From an uncultured Bacilli bacterium (GTDB lineage: Bacteria > Bacillota_I > Bacilli_A > RF39 > UBA660): 64,000 bases of DNA. Under the pieces are notes generated by a model, which saw only the letters and a list, made by a program, of their open reading frames with translations, was not told the origin of the DNA and searched no databases. Made by a program: the position numbers and the translations under genes. The stretch is taken from assembly GCA_934149465.1 (NCBI GenBank), contig CAKPEZ010000001.1, positions 1 through 64,000 on the forward strand, written 5' to 3'. Shown piece by piece: positions 35,034-42,909 of the stretch (its first letter is position 1; each line of letters opens with the position of its first letter).

Positions 35034-35153
35034 ATGAATAATGCACTAAATAGTAAGTTAATTCCTTGTGAAATTGGGGCATTACTAAGTAATTCTTCTT
35101 ACTCCGTAAATAATACAATTAAAAAAATCTATACAAATAAAACGCTAGAGTAA
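35034..35153 (+). CDS. Small ORF, 39 aa, doubtful
   Basis: A reading frame MNNALNSKLIPCEIGALLSN... with a plausible site AAGGAAGAAGTGAT 7 bases upstream. No hydrophobic segment or known motif; Asn-rich. Its last third lies within the 5' arm and loop of the strong hairpin at 35121-35183, so translation would affect folding, as for a leader peptide. It could equally be chance. Confidence 0.35.
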   Translation: MNNALNSKLIPCEIGALLSNSSYSVNNTIKKIYTNKTLE

Positions 35154-35183
35154 TCTAATACGTTTTTTAGTATAGATTTTTTT
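35121..35183 (+). terminator. Long hairpin with T-run
   Basis: AAAAAAATCTATAC (35121-35134) pairs perfectly with GTATAGATTTTTTT (35170-35183); inside, AAAACG (35139-35144) pairs with CGTTTT (35161-35166). It is likely the terminator of the kinase operon or an attenuator for the following remnant. Confidence 0.75.
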
Positions 35184-35205
35184 GTATTAAGAAAGGAAAT
35201 TATAT

Positions 35206-35468
35206 ATGAAAAGAAAATACTTATTACTAGGAGCATTCTACTTAACAATACTCCTAATTGGAATAACTTATGCTTGGTGGAATTGGACAAGTGAAAAAAC
35301 CAATATCAATCTTACTCTAAATGGATTAAACGTTATCTATACTGGAGAAGATAACGTCCTAAAATAACAGATGTTGTAATACCTAATACTGTTCCACTTT
35401 ATTCAATATATTACAAAGCCTTTTATGATAATCCTTCTTGTACGAACTGTCCAATAATAGTTAGCTAA
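35206..35468 (+). pseudogene. Frameshifted relative of the gene at 9433 (N-terminal part)
   Basis: The ATG at 35206 follows GAAAGGAAAT and encodes 53 aa to TAA 35365: MKRKYLLLGAFYLTILL, ITYAWWNW, then LTLNGLNVIY. This matches the start of the 601-aa protein (AFAFYQW, then FTINGLDIEA). Adding one A to the AAAA run at 35361-35364 would join it to the frame that reads ITDVVIPNTVPLYSIYYK and ends CTNCPIIVS at 35468. So a single-base deletion has broken a short gene of about 87 codons, and the long C-terminal domain is missing. A sequencing error in the A-run is possible. Confidence 0.65.
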
Positions 35469-35504
35469 ATAATAAATAAAATCTTTAATTAAAAAGGGAA
35501 AAGA

Positions 35505-35552
35505 AAAAGAACACTATAAACTATTATATTTCTTAGTTTATAGATGTTCTTT
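35505..35552. terminator. Bidirectional terminator before dut
   Basis: AAAGAACA-CTATAAACTA pairs with TAGTTTATAG-ATGTTCTTT (about 17 bp with one mismatch), flanked by A and T runs. It serves the convergent dut-helD operon and the remnant. Confidence 0.88.
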
Positions 35553-35558
35553 TTTTAT

Positions 35559-36134
35559 CTAGATAATACCGGAATGACCAAAACCACCACCACGATTATT
35601 ACCCATATTACTAATAGAATTTTCTTTTACTAAAGTAAAATTAATTTCACTATATTTAGTAAGAACTATTTGAGCAATACGATCATTTTTCTTTATTAGA
35701 TATCCTCCATATTTATTTCCTTTATCTTCTAAAGTATATAGCTTATCTTTAGAATAAGAGGGAAGGGTATAAGTAATTTCTTTAGTAAGAGGATCTTCTT
35801 TGGAATTTAGAATTATTACTGGAGAAGTATTAGATACTATAATACCAATCTCATCTTTATATCCAGAATCAATAGTACCAGGAGCATTACTTATTCGAAG
35901 AGGTGTATTTAAAGATAAACCACTTCTTGGTCTTACTTCTATTTGATATCCTTCTGGAATAGAAAGCTTAATCCCAGTAGGAACTAACTTAGTTTCTCCT
36001 GGTAATATGATTATATCTTTACTAGCTCTAATATCCATACCAGCATCTCCCTTATTAGAATATTCTGGAAGAATAATATCTTCATTAAGCTTTTCTACAT
36101 AAATATTTACTTTATTAACAATATTCTTTTCCAT
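35559..36134 (-). CDS. dut: dUTP diphosphatase (trimeric dUTPase)
   Basis: 191 aa. Hydrolyses dUTP to dUMP. Motifs in order: GDAGMDIRA (1), RPRSGLSL (2), NAPGTIDSGYKDEIGI (3, catalytic Asp), NDRIAQIVL (4) and NNRGGGFGHSG (5). Between motifs 3 and 4 there is an insertion of about 40 residues (KEDPLTKEITYTLPSYSK...) that makes it longer than the usual 145-150 aa; clostridial dUTPases show similar insertions. It lies 3 bases after helD and is its operon partner. Confidence 0.95.
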   Translation of the reverse strand: MEKNIVNKVNIYVEKLNEDIILPEYSNKGDAGMDIRASKDIIILPGETKLVPTGIKLSIPEGYQIEVRPRSGLSLNTPLRISNAPGTIDSGYKDEIGIIVSNTSPVIILNSKEDPLTKEITYTLPSYSKDKLYTLEDKGNKYGGYLIKKNDRIAQIVLTKYSEINFTLVKENSISNMGNNRGGGFGHSGII

Positions 36135-36137
36135 TAC

Positions 36138-38174
36138 TTAAATCTCCTTTTGATTATAAATAATTAATTCATGCTGACTTCTAGTACATGCTACATAATA
36201 TAAATATTTTTCTTTATCATTATATGGATTCATAGGATCTGTATAAATAATAACACTATCAAACTCTAATCCCTTAGCTAAATAAGCAGGTACTATTACT
36301 GAAGTCTTAGTAAATTTATAAGTACCAGTAGTAATAAGGTTAACTTTTATATCATTGTTTAATAATTCATATAAATAAGATGCTTCTTCATCATTCTTAG
36401 TAATAAGTGCAACTGACTTATATTTACTCTGTAAATAAGAATAATCTTTTAATAATAATTCTTTTAAATTATTAGATTCTCTTCTAAATATAACAGGAGT
36501 ATCCATACTCTTACGAACAGCAACTATATGATTAAGACCTAAAATCTTATTACTATAATCAATAATCTCTTTACTAGAACGATATGTCTTAGTTAAAGTA
36601 AGATATCTCGTTTTAGTATTAAATATTTCTTCTATTTCCTCTAGAGAATCATACTTATAATAAGGATTAATCGTTTGATTAACATCTCCTAATATTGTAA
36701 AAGATGCGTTTTTAAAGATCTTCTTAAGAAGAAAATACTGAAGTAAAGAATAATCTTGAGCTTCATCTATTACTACTTCTTTAATATAAGTATTATAGTT
36801 AAATCCTTCTAATAAGCTTTTCATATAAATAAAGATAAAACTATTTTCATAAGGAAAAATCTTACTCTTACTTAAAAGAAATTTCTCTTCACTAGATAAC
36901 TTATACTTAGAGTATTTACTATCAAAGAAATTAATATAAATATCTTTATAATTATTCTTTATCTCAATTAACTCAAATAATTCTTTTAAAATAGTTTTAG
37001 CTCTTCCTATTTTCCCATTAAAATTTTGATATGCTATATACTCACTCATTACCTTTAATCTTTCAAACAAAGGAAACTTAGAATACTTTTGATAAAACAT
37101 ATTATCAAGTTCTTCTTTAGAATAAGAATAACCTCTTCTTAAAAGATCATCTTTAAATTTAACTGTATTAGTTAAATCATTAATATAACTTTCCATATCT
37201 GAGATAATCTCATTACTAAGCTTATAAGTAATTAAGTCATTATCTTGATTCTTTCTTTTATAATATCTAGAAAGAAAGTCTGCAAAAGATTCTACTTCAT
37301 TATATTCTTTTATATAACTAGAGGCAAAATCATGAAAAGTTGACTGAATAGTATTATCTTCTCCAAGTTCAGGAAGAACATTAGAAATATACTCGGAAAA
37401 TACTTTATTTGGAGATAAAATTAAAATATTATTAGAAGTAAGATTCTCTAACTTATACAAAAGAAATGCAATTCTATGAAGAGCAACACTAGTCTTACCA
37501 CTACCAGCAATTCCTTGGACAATTAGATTCTTATCATTAGTATTACGAATAACTTCATTTTGTTCTTTTTGAATAGTATTTACAATATTTTTCATCTTAT
37601 CATTAGTCGTACTACCAAGTACTTCTTGAAGAACATCATCATCAATATTTAAATTATTGTCAAAAATATATTTAACGATAGCATTCTCTATCTTATACTG
37701 CCTTTTATTAAGAATTTCACAATCTATTTTACCATCTGGTGCTACATAAGAAGCTTTTCCCACTTCATAGTCATAAAACATACTACAAATAGGACTTCTC
37801 CAGTCATGAATAAGATAATTAAGATCTTCTTCTAAATGAGTAATTCCAATATAGATTTTCTTAGTACCATCTTCTTCATTATGATAAGTAATAGAGCCAA
37901 AAAAAGGATTGTTCTGAATTCTAAAAATCTTTTGTAAATAAGCTCCCTTTTTCATCATCAGATTAACTTCTAGATCATTATTAGACATCATAGTACGCAT
38001 TTCTGCAGGATCCATATCTTGCTTATTATCCCACATAAACTTCTTAAATTCTAAAACCTTTTCATCTCGGTCATATAATTCTTGACCTAACTCAGAGATT
38101 TTCTTCCGGATAACTTCAACATCATGATCAACAACCATTTGCTCTTTTAAAAATTCTTCTTTAGAAACTGCCAT
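36138..38174 (-). CDS. helD: RNA polymerase recycling helicase-like protein HelD
   Basis: 678 aa. It has the N-terminal coiled-coil arm typical of HelD (about 1-65) and LEEDLNYLIHDWRSPICSMFYDYE, a HelD signature. The UvrD-like ATPase core has Walker A QGIAGSGKTSVALHRIAFLL, motif II VIDEAQDYS, GDVNQTINP and YRSSKEI. HelD removes stalled RNA polymerase from DNA. It is about 90 residues shorter than Bacillus HelD. RBS GAGGTGGTAAAAT. Divergent from smc. Confidence 0.93.
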   Translation of the reverse strand: MAVSKEEFLKEQMVVDHDVEVIRKKISELGQELYDRDEKVLEFKKFMWDNKQDMDPAEMRTMMSNNDLEVNLMMKKGAYLQKIFRIQNNPFFGSITYHNEEDGTKKIYIGITHLEEDLNYLIHDWRSPICSMFYDYEVGKASYVAPDGKIDCEILNKRQYKIENAIVKYIFDNNLNIDDDVLQEVLGSTTNDKMKNIVNTIQKEQNEVIRNTNDKNLIVQGIAGSGKTSVALHRIAFLLYKLENLTSNNILILSPNKVFSEYISNVLPELGEDNTIQSTFHDFASSYIKEYNEVESFADFLSRYYKRKNQDNDLITYKLSNEIISDMESYINDLTNTVKFKDDLLRRGYSYSKEELDNMFYQKYSKFPLFERLKVMSEYIAYQNFNGKIGRAKTILKELFELIEIKNNYKDIYINFFDSKYSKYKLSSEEKFLLSKSKIFPYENSFIFIYMKSLLEGFNYNTYIKEVVIDEAQDYSLLQYFLLKKIFKNASFTILGDVNQTINPYYKYDSLEEIEEIFNTKTRYLTLTKTYRSSKEIIDYSNKILGLNHIVAVRKSMDTPVIFRRESNNLKELLLKDYSYLQSKYKSVALITKNDEEASYLYELLNNDIKVNLITTGTYKFTKTSVIVPAYLAKGLEFDSVIIYTDPMNPYNDKEKYLYYVACTRSQHELIIYNQKEI

Positions 38175-38267
38175 ATTTTACCACCTCATACTTTCTTGCC
38201 GTATTAAAAAAGCATTTTAAAAATAACATACAATTACTTTTAAGTCAACAACTTTCTAAAATAAACC

Positions 38268-38296
38268 TTGTCAAATACGTTTAAATAAGTTATAAT
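38268..38296 (+). promoter_or_regulatory. Promoter of smc
   Basis: TTGTCA (38268-38273), 17-base spacer, TATAAT (38291-38296), 27 bases before ATG 38323. Confidence 0.82.
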
Positions 38297-38322
38297 TTAA
38301 AAGTGAAATAGGTGAGTATAAG

Positions 38323-41280
38323 ATGTATTTAAAGGAAATAAAAGCATTCGGTTTTAAATCGTTTGCAGATAAAATAAAAATAGAACTAGGTCCTCATATT
38401 AACGGAATAGTAGGACCAAATGGAAGCGGGAAGAGTAACGTAGTAGATGCTGTTAGATGGGTTTTAGGAGAACAATCAGTAAAATCTTTAAGAGGAGATG
38501 GAAACATGGCAGATGTCATCTTTTCTGGAAGTAAATCAAGAAAACCTCTAAGTAGCGCTTCTGTAACTTTAATATTTGATAATAGCGATCATACTCTTAA
38601 TATTCCATTTGAAGAAGTATCAATTAAAAGAGTTATCTATAAAACAGGTGAAAACGAATATTATTTAAATAACGAAAAAGTTCGTCTTAAAGATATCCAA
38701 GATCTACTTACTGATAGTGGAACTGCTAAAGAAAGCTTTAATATTATCTCTCAAGGTAAAATAGATGAAATCTTACTACAAAAGCCTACTGAAAGAAGAG
38801 GAATGTTTGAAGAAGCTTCTGGCGTCTTAAAGTATAAAAAAAGAAAAGAAGAAGCTCTAAAAAAACTAGAAAAGACTAATCAAAATTTAGATCGTGTTAA
38901 TGATATTATCACTGAACTATCTATCCAAGTAGAGCCTCTAAAAGAAAAATCTAACAAAGCAAGAAGATATCTTTCTTTTAAAGAAAAACTAAAAAATGTA
39001 GAAATAGCTCTAATGACTTATGATATAAAAAACTATAATGATCGTTTTTCCCTTCTTACTAAAGAAAAAGACGAATTAAATGATGCTATCTTAAAAACTA
39101 ATAAAGATAATATCACTAGCGATGTTGATCTAATAAACTACAAAAACTCTCTTAGAGAAGCAGATCAAAAACTATCTAAAAAACAAGAAGAACTATTAAA
39201 AATAATAAAACAAGAAGAAACTATTAATACTGAAATAAAACTATTAAAAGAAAGACAAAAATATAGCTTAACTAATACTCAAAAAGAAGAAAATCTAATT
39301 AAATTAAACGATAAAAAATTAGATCTTACTAATAACATTAATTCTCTTAAAAATGATATAGATATCAAAAAGAAAGAACAAGAAGTACTAAATAATACCA
39401 TATTAAAACTGTCAAAAGACTATCAAAGTATTAATGATAAACTATCTATATATAATAGTGATCTTTCTAAAAATAGTAGATTACTTACTGATTATAAATA
39501 CAAAATAGAAACACTAGATGAAATAATATCTTCTAATAGTAAAATGCCTCCTTCTATTAAGAATATCTTAAATAACAAAACTATCAAAGGAATATATAAT
39601 ACCATAAGTAAACTTCTAACTATCAAAGAAGAATATATAAATCTAATAGATATAGCTTTAGGAGGCGCTAGTAATTATATAGTAGTAGATACAAGAGAAA
39701 CTGCTAAAAAATGCATAAACTTCTTAAAAGAAAATAACCTAGGAAGAGCTTCCTTCTACCCACTTGATGTAATAACTCCAAGATTTATTGACCAAGATAC
39801 TCTCTCAAAACTAAAAGGGCAAGAAGGCTTTATAGACATAGCATCTAACTTAACAAGCTACGACTCTAAATATCAAAATATAATTCTAAACCAGCTTGGT
39901 AACGTAATTGCTACTAAAGATATCGATAGCGCTAACAAGATAAGCCAATTAATTAATCATAAATATAAAATAGTAACATTAGATGGAAGCGTTATTAATA
40001 TAGGAGGTTCTCTTACTGGAGGAAGCCTAAATACTAAAAATAATCAAATAAAAGATAAGTATGAATTAGAAGATCTAATTAATAAATATAAACTTACTAA
40101 AGCTAAACAAAAAGAATTAGAAGAATCTCTTCCTCTATTAGAAGATAAGAAAAAAACTATAAACGAAGAACTCTATAAAGAAAGAAGTAAACTAACTACT
40201 ACTGAAGAGATAATCTCAAATAAATCTAAAATATTAGAAAGCTTCTTAAATAAATTAAAAAGCTTAAATGAAGAAATAAACTCTCTTAGTAATAATGAAG
40301 ATAACCATTTATACGAAGAATATAATAAAATAACTTCTTCTAAAAGTGAAATCCAAAAAGAAATAGAAATATTAAAACTAGAAAAAGAGAATCTAAATGA
40401 CTTAATTACTCAAATAGAAGAAGAAAATAAAAAAGCTTTATCTCACGTAAATAAAATGGAAAAAGATCTTAATAATAAGATAATTGAACTAAATAAAATA
40501 GAAAATAAACTTGATGTATTATTAATTAATCTAAATGAAGAATATAATATGACCTTTGAAAACGCTAAAGAAAAATATCATCTAGAACTAGATCCAGAAG
40601 AAGCTAGAACTGAAGTAAATAGTCTAAAAAATGAAATAAAATACTTAGGTGAAGTAGATACTACATCAATAGAAGAATATGATAGAATAAATGAAAGATA
40701 TGAATTTCTAAATAATCAAAAAGAAGATCTTTTAAAAGCTGAAAATACTCTAATGACTATTATTGAAGAGATGGATGATGTCATGAAAGAAAAATTTATA
40801 AAGACATTCTATGAAATCAAAGAAGAATTTAAAAAAGTATTTAATAGCTTATTTAAAGGAGGAACCGCTGACTTAACCCTAACAGATCCAGATAACATCT
40901 TAGAAACAGGAATAGAAATAATAGCGTCCCCTCCAGGAAAAAGCTTAAAACATTTATCTTTACTAAGTGGGGGGGAAAAAACTTTTACAGCAATCTCTTT
41001 GTTATTTGCCATATTAAATATAAGACCAGTTCCATTTGCGGTCTTAGATGAAGTAGAAGCAGCTTTAGATGAAGCAAATGTCGTAAGCTTTGGAGAATAC
41101 TTAAAAAAATATCAAGATACTCAGTTCATAATTATTACTCATAAAAAGAAAACAATGGAATTTGCAGATATTTTGTATGGAATAACTATGCAAGAATCAG
41201 GAGTAAGTAAATTAGTTAGCGTAAAACTAAAAGATTTAACTAAAAACGAAGAATATCTTGACAAAGAAGCAATTTCTTAA
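38323..41280 (+). CDS. smc: Chromosome segregation protein Smc (short arms)
   Basis: 985 aa. The head has Walker A VGPNGSGKSNVVDAVRWVLG. The first coiled coil is about 165-410, the hinge about 415-560 (GGASNYIVV, GGSLTGGSLN), the second coiled coil about 560-840, then LSGGEKT near 881 and Walker B VLDEVEAALDE near 907. Smc with ScpAB loads at parS and compacts sister chromosomes. It is about 200 residues shorter than the Bacillus protein (near 1190), all of it from the arms, like mollicute Smc. rnc and ftsY do not flank it. RBS ATAGGTGAG. Confidence 0.97.
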   Translation: MYLKEIKAFGFKSFADKIKIELGPHINGIVGPNGSGKSNVVDAVRWVLGEQSVKSLRGDGNMADVIFSGSKSRKPLSSASVTLIFDNSDHTLNIPFEEVSIKRVIYKTGENEYYLNNEKVRLKDIQDLLTDSGTAKESFNIISQGKIDEILLQKPTERRGMFEEASGVLKYKKRKEEALKKLEKTNQNLDRVNDIITELSIQVEPLKEKSNKARRYLSFKEKLKNVEIALMTYDIKNYNDRFSLLTKEKDELNDAILKTNKDNITSDVDLINYKNSLREADQKLSKKQEELLKIIKQEETINTEIKLLKERQKYSLTNTQKEENLIKLNDKKLDLTNNINSLKNDIDIKKKEQEVLNNTILKLSKDYQSINDKLSIYNSDLSKNSRLLTDYKYKIETLDEIISSNSKMPPSIKNILNNKTIKGIYNTISKLLTIKEEYINLIDIALGGASNYIVVDTRETAKKCINFLKENNLGRASFYPLDVITPRFIDQDTLSKLKGQEGFIDIASNLTSYDSKYQNIILNQLGNVIATKDIDSANKISQLINHKYKIVTLDGSVINIGGSLTGGSLNTKNNQIKDKYELEDLINKYKLTKAKQKELEESLPLLEDKKKTINEELYKERSKLTTTEEIISNKSKILESFLNKLKSLNEEINSLSNNEDNHLYEEYNKITSSKSEIQKEIEILKLEKENLNDLITQIEEENKKALSHVNKMEKDLNNKIIELNKIENKLDVLLINLNEEYNMTFENAKEKYHLELDPEEARTEVNSLKNEIKYLGEVDTTSIEEYDRINERYEFLNNQKEDLLKAENTLMTIIEEMDDVMKEKFIKTFYEIKEEFKKVFNSLFKGGTADLTLTDPDNILETGIEIIASPPGKSLKHLSLLSGGEKTFTAISLLFAILNIRPVPFAVLDEVEAALDEANVVSFGEYLKKYQDTQFIIITHKKKTMEFADILYGITMQESGVSKLVSVKLKDLTKNEEYLDKEAIS

Positions 41281-41286
41281 TAAAAT
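41258..41286 (+). promoter_or_regulatory. Promoter of the glyS leader
   Basis: TTGACA (41258-41263) lies in the last codons of smc; 17 bases later TAAAAT (41281-41286) follows the smc stop. The transcript would start near 41293, leaving a leader of only about 155 nt before glyS. Confidence 0.7.
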
Positions 41287-41292
41287 TAAATT

Positions 41293-41430
41293 ATGTAAAA
41301 AAGCCGCGATGAAGAGATTTGGAGCCTCTAAGCGATATAATAAATGAGATTCTTAAAATAAGAATAAGTAAGGTGGAACCGCGTCAAATACGCCCTTACA
41401 TAAGCTTTAAGAGAATCTCATTTTTTAATG
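41293..41430 (+). ncRNA. T-box leader (glycine) with ultrashort Stem I
   Basis: The T-box AAGGTGGAACCGCGTC is at 41370-41385; antiterminator arms GTAAGG (41368-41373) and CCTTAC (41394-41399) enclose the bulge TGGA (41374-41377), complementary to the UCCA end of the tRNA-Gly at 68. Stem I is reduced to CGC/GCG plus AGAG/CTCT around loop ATTTGGAGC; GGA (41321-41323) is the likely specifier. ATTCTT/AAGAAT (41349-41365) looks like Stem III. ATGAGATTCTT pairs with AAGAGAATCTCAT before T6 as the terminator and excludes Stem III. Confidence 0.75.
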
Positions 41431-41447
41431 AAAGGAATGAAAAAAAT

Positions 41448-42830
41448 ATGAATGAAGAACTTACAATGGAAAAATTAGTAAATTACTGCAAACAATACGG
41501 ATATATATATAGTGGCAGTGAGATATATGGAGGGCTTGCTAATACTTGGGACTATGGCCCACTTGGAGCTGAATTAAAAAACAATATCAAAAAAGCTTGG
41601 CAAAAAAGATTTATCCAAGAATCTATCTATAACGTTGGAATGGATAGTGCTATTTTAATGAACCCTAAAACTTGGGAAGCAAGTGGACACTTAAAAACAT
41701 TCTCAGATCCTCTTATTGACTGCCGTGAATGTAAAAGTAGATACCGAGCTGATAAATTAATAGAAGATTATACTAAAGGAGAAGTAACTGGAGATGGATT
41801 TACTAACGAAGAGTTAATAAACTATATAAAAGAGCATAATATTACATGTCCAAAGTGCGGAAAACTAAACTATACAGACGTAAGACAATTTAACCTAATG
41901 TTTAAAACATTCCAAGGCGTAACAGAAGATGCTAAAAGTACTATTTACCTAAGACCAGAAACTGCCCAAGGAATATTTGTAAACTTCTTAAACGTCCAAA
42001 GAAGTATGCGTCTTAAAGTTCCATTTGGAATAGGTCAAATAGGAAAAAGCTTTAGAAATGAAATAACTCCTGGTAACTTTACATTTAGAACAAGAGAATT
42101 TGAACAAATGGAACTAGAATTCTTTTGTAAACCAGGAAGTGAATTAGAATGGTTTAAATACTGGAAAGATTACTGCTATAAATGGCTAATAGATATCGGA
42201 ATAAAAAAAGAAAATCTAAGATTAAGAGATCATGCTAAAGAAGAGTTATCTTTCTATAGCAACGCTACTACAGATTTTGAATATAAATTCCCATTTGGTT
42301 TTGGCGAATTATGGGGAATAGCAAGTAGAACTAACTATGACTTAACAAGACACATGGAAGTATCAGGGCAAAGTATGGAATACTTAGATCCTACTGATAA
42401 TCAAAAATATATTCCATACGTAATAGAACCAAGCTTAGGATGCGATAGAATGGCATTAGCGGTATTATGTAATGCTTACGAAAAAGAAAAAATTAATGAA
42501 AATGATGAAAGAGAAGTATTACATCTTCATCCATTCCTATCTCCATATAAATTAGCAGTCTTACCACTATTAAAGAAATATCATAGTGAAAAAGCCATGG
42601 CAGTATATCAAGAACTATCTAAATACTTTATGATTACTTATGACGATAGTGGTAGCATTGGTAAAAGATATAGAAGACAAGACGCTATGGGAACACCTTT
42701 TGCTATTACAATAGATGATAATACTATAAATAATAATACTGTAACTATTAGAGATCGTGATACGATGAAACAAATTACTCTAAAAATAGAAGAACTACCA
42801 GAATATATAAGAGAAAAAACTTTTCTATAA
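41448..42830 (+). CDS. glyS: Glycyl-tRNA synthetase (class II, alpha2 type)
   Basis: 460 aa, the single-chain homodimeric type also found in Bacillota and eukaryotes, rather than GlyQS. Early motif [24 protein letters not shown], zinc-like CRECKSRY...CPKCG, motif 2 region [27 protein letters not shown], motif 3 [14 protein letters not shown] and a C-terminal anticodon-binding domain (about 365-460). ATG 41448 follows AAAGGAATG; the frame stays open upstream through the leader, but only by chance. Controlled by the T-box. Confidence 0.96.
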   Translation: MNEELTMEKLVNYCKQYGYIYSGSEIYGGLANTWDYGPLGAELKNNIKKAWQKRFIQESIYNVGMDSAILMNPKTWEASGHLKTFSDPLIDCRECKSRYRADKLIEDYTKGEVTGDGFTNEELINYIKEHNITCPKCGKLNYTDVRQFNLMFKTFQGVTEDAKSTIYLRPETAQGIFVNFLNVQRSMRLKVPFGIGQIGKSFRNEITPGNFTFRTREFEQMELEFFCKPGSELEWFKYWKDYCYKWLIDIGIKKENLRLRDHAKEELSFYSNATTDFEYKFPFGFGELWGIASRTNYDLTRHMEVSGQSMEYLDPTDNQKYIPYVIEPSLGCDRMALAVLCNAYEKEKINENDEREVLHLHPFLSPYKLAVLPLLKKYHSEKAMAVYQELSKYFMITYDDSGSIGKRYRRQDAMGTPFAITIDDNTINNNTVTIRDRDTMKQITLKIEELPEYIREKTFL

Positions 42831-42837
42831 TTTAAGT

Positions 42838-42876
42838 AAAATTAACGTCAAAACATACCTTGACGTTAATTTTTTA
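42838..42876 (+). terminator. Terminator of glyS
   Basis: AAATTAACGTCAA (42839-42851) pairs with TTGACGTTAATTT (42860-42872), followed by T4: a 13-bp perfect stem. TACAAT about 10 bases later may be the -10 for polC. Confidence 0.92.
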
Positions 42877-42909
42877 TGGTACAATAGAAAAAGAGTGGTG
42901 AAAGAGATT

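Larger units (their letters stand above)
34988..35558. other. 571-base stretch with a small ORF, hairpins and a frameshifted gene
   Basis: Between the kinase-like gene and dut there is no intact gene of normal size. The stretch holds a 39-codon ORF (35034), a long hairpin (35121-35183), a frameshifted remnant of a signal-anchored protein (35206-35468) and a strong terminator (35505-35552). Confidence 0.8.
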
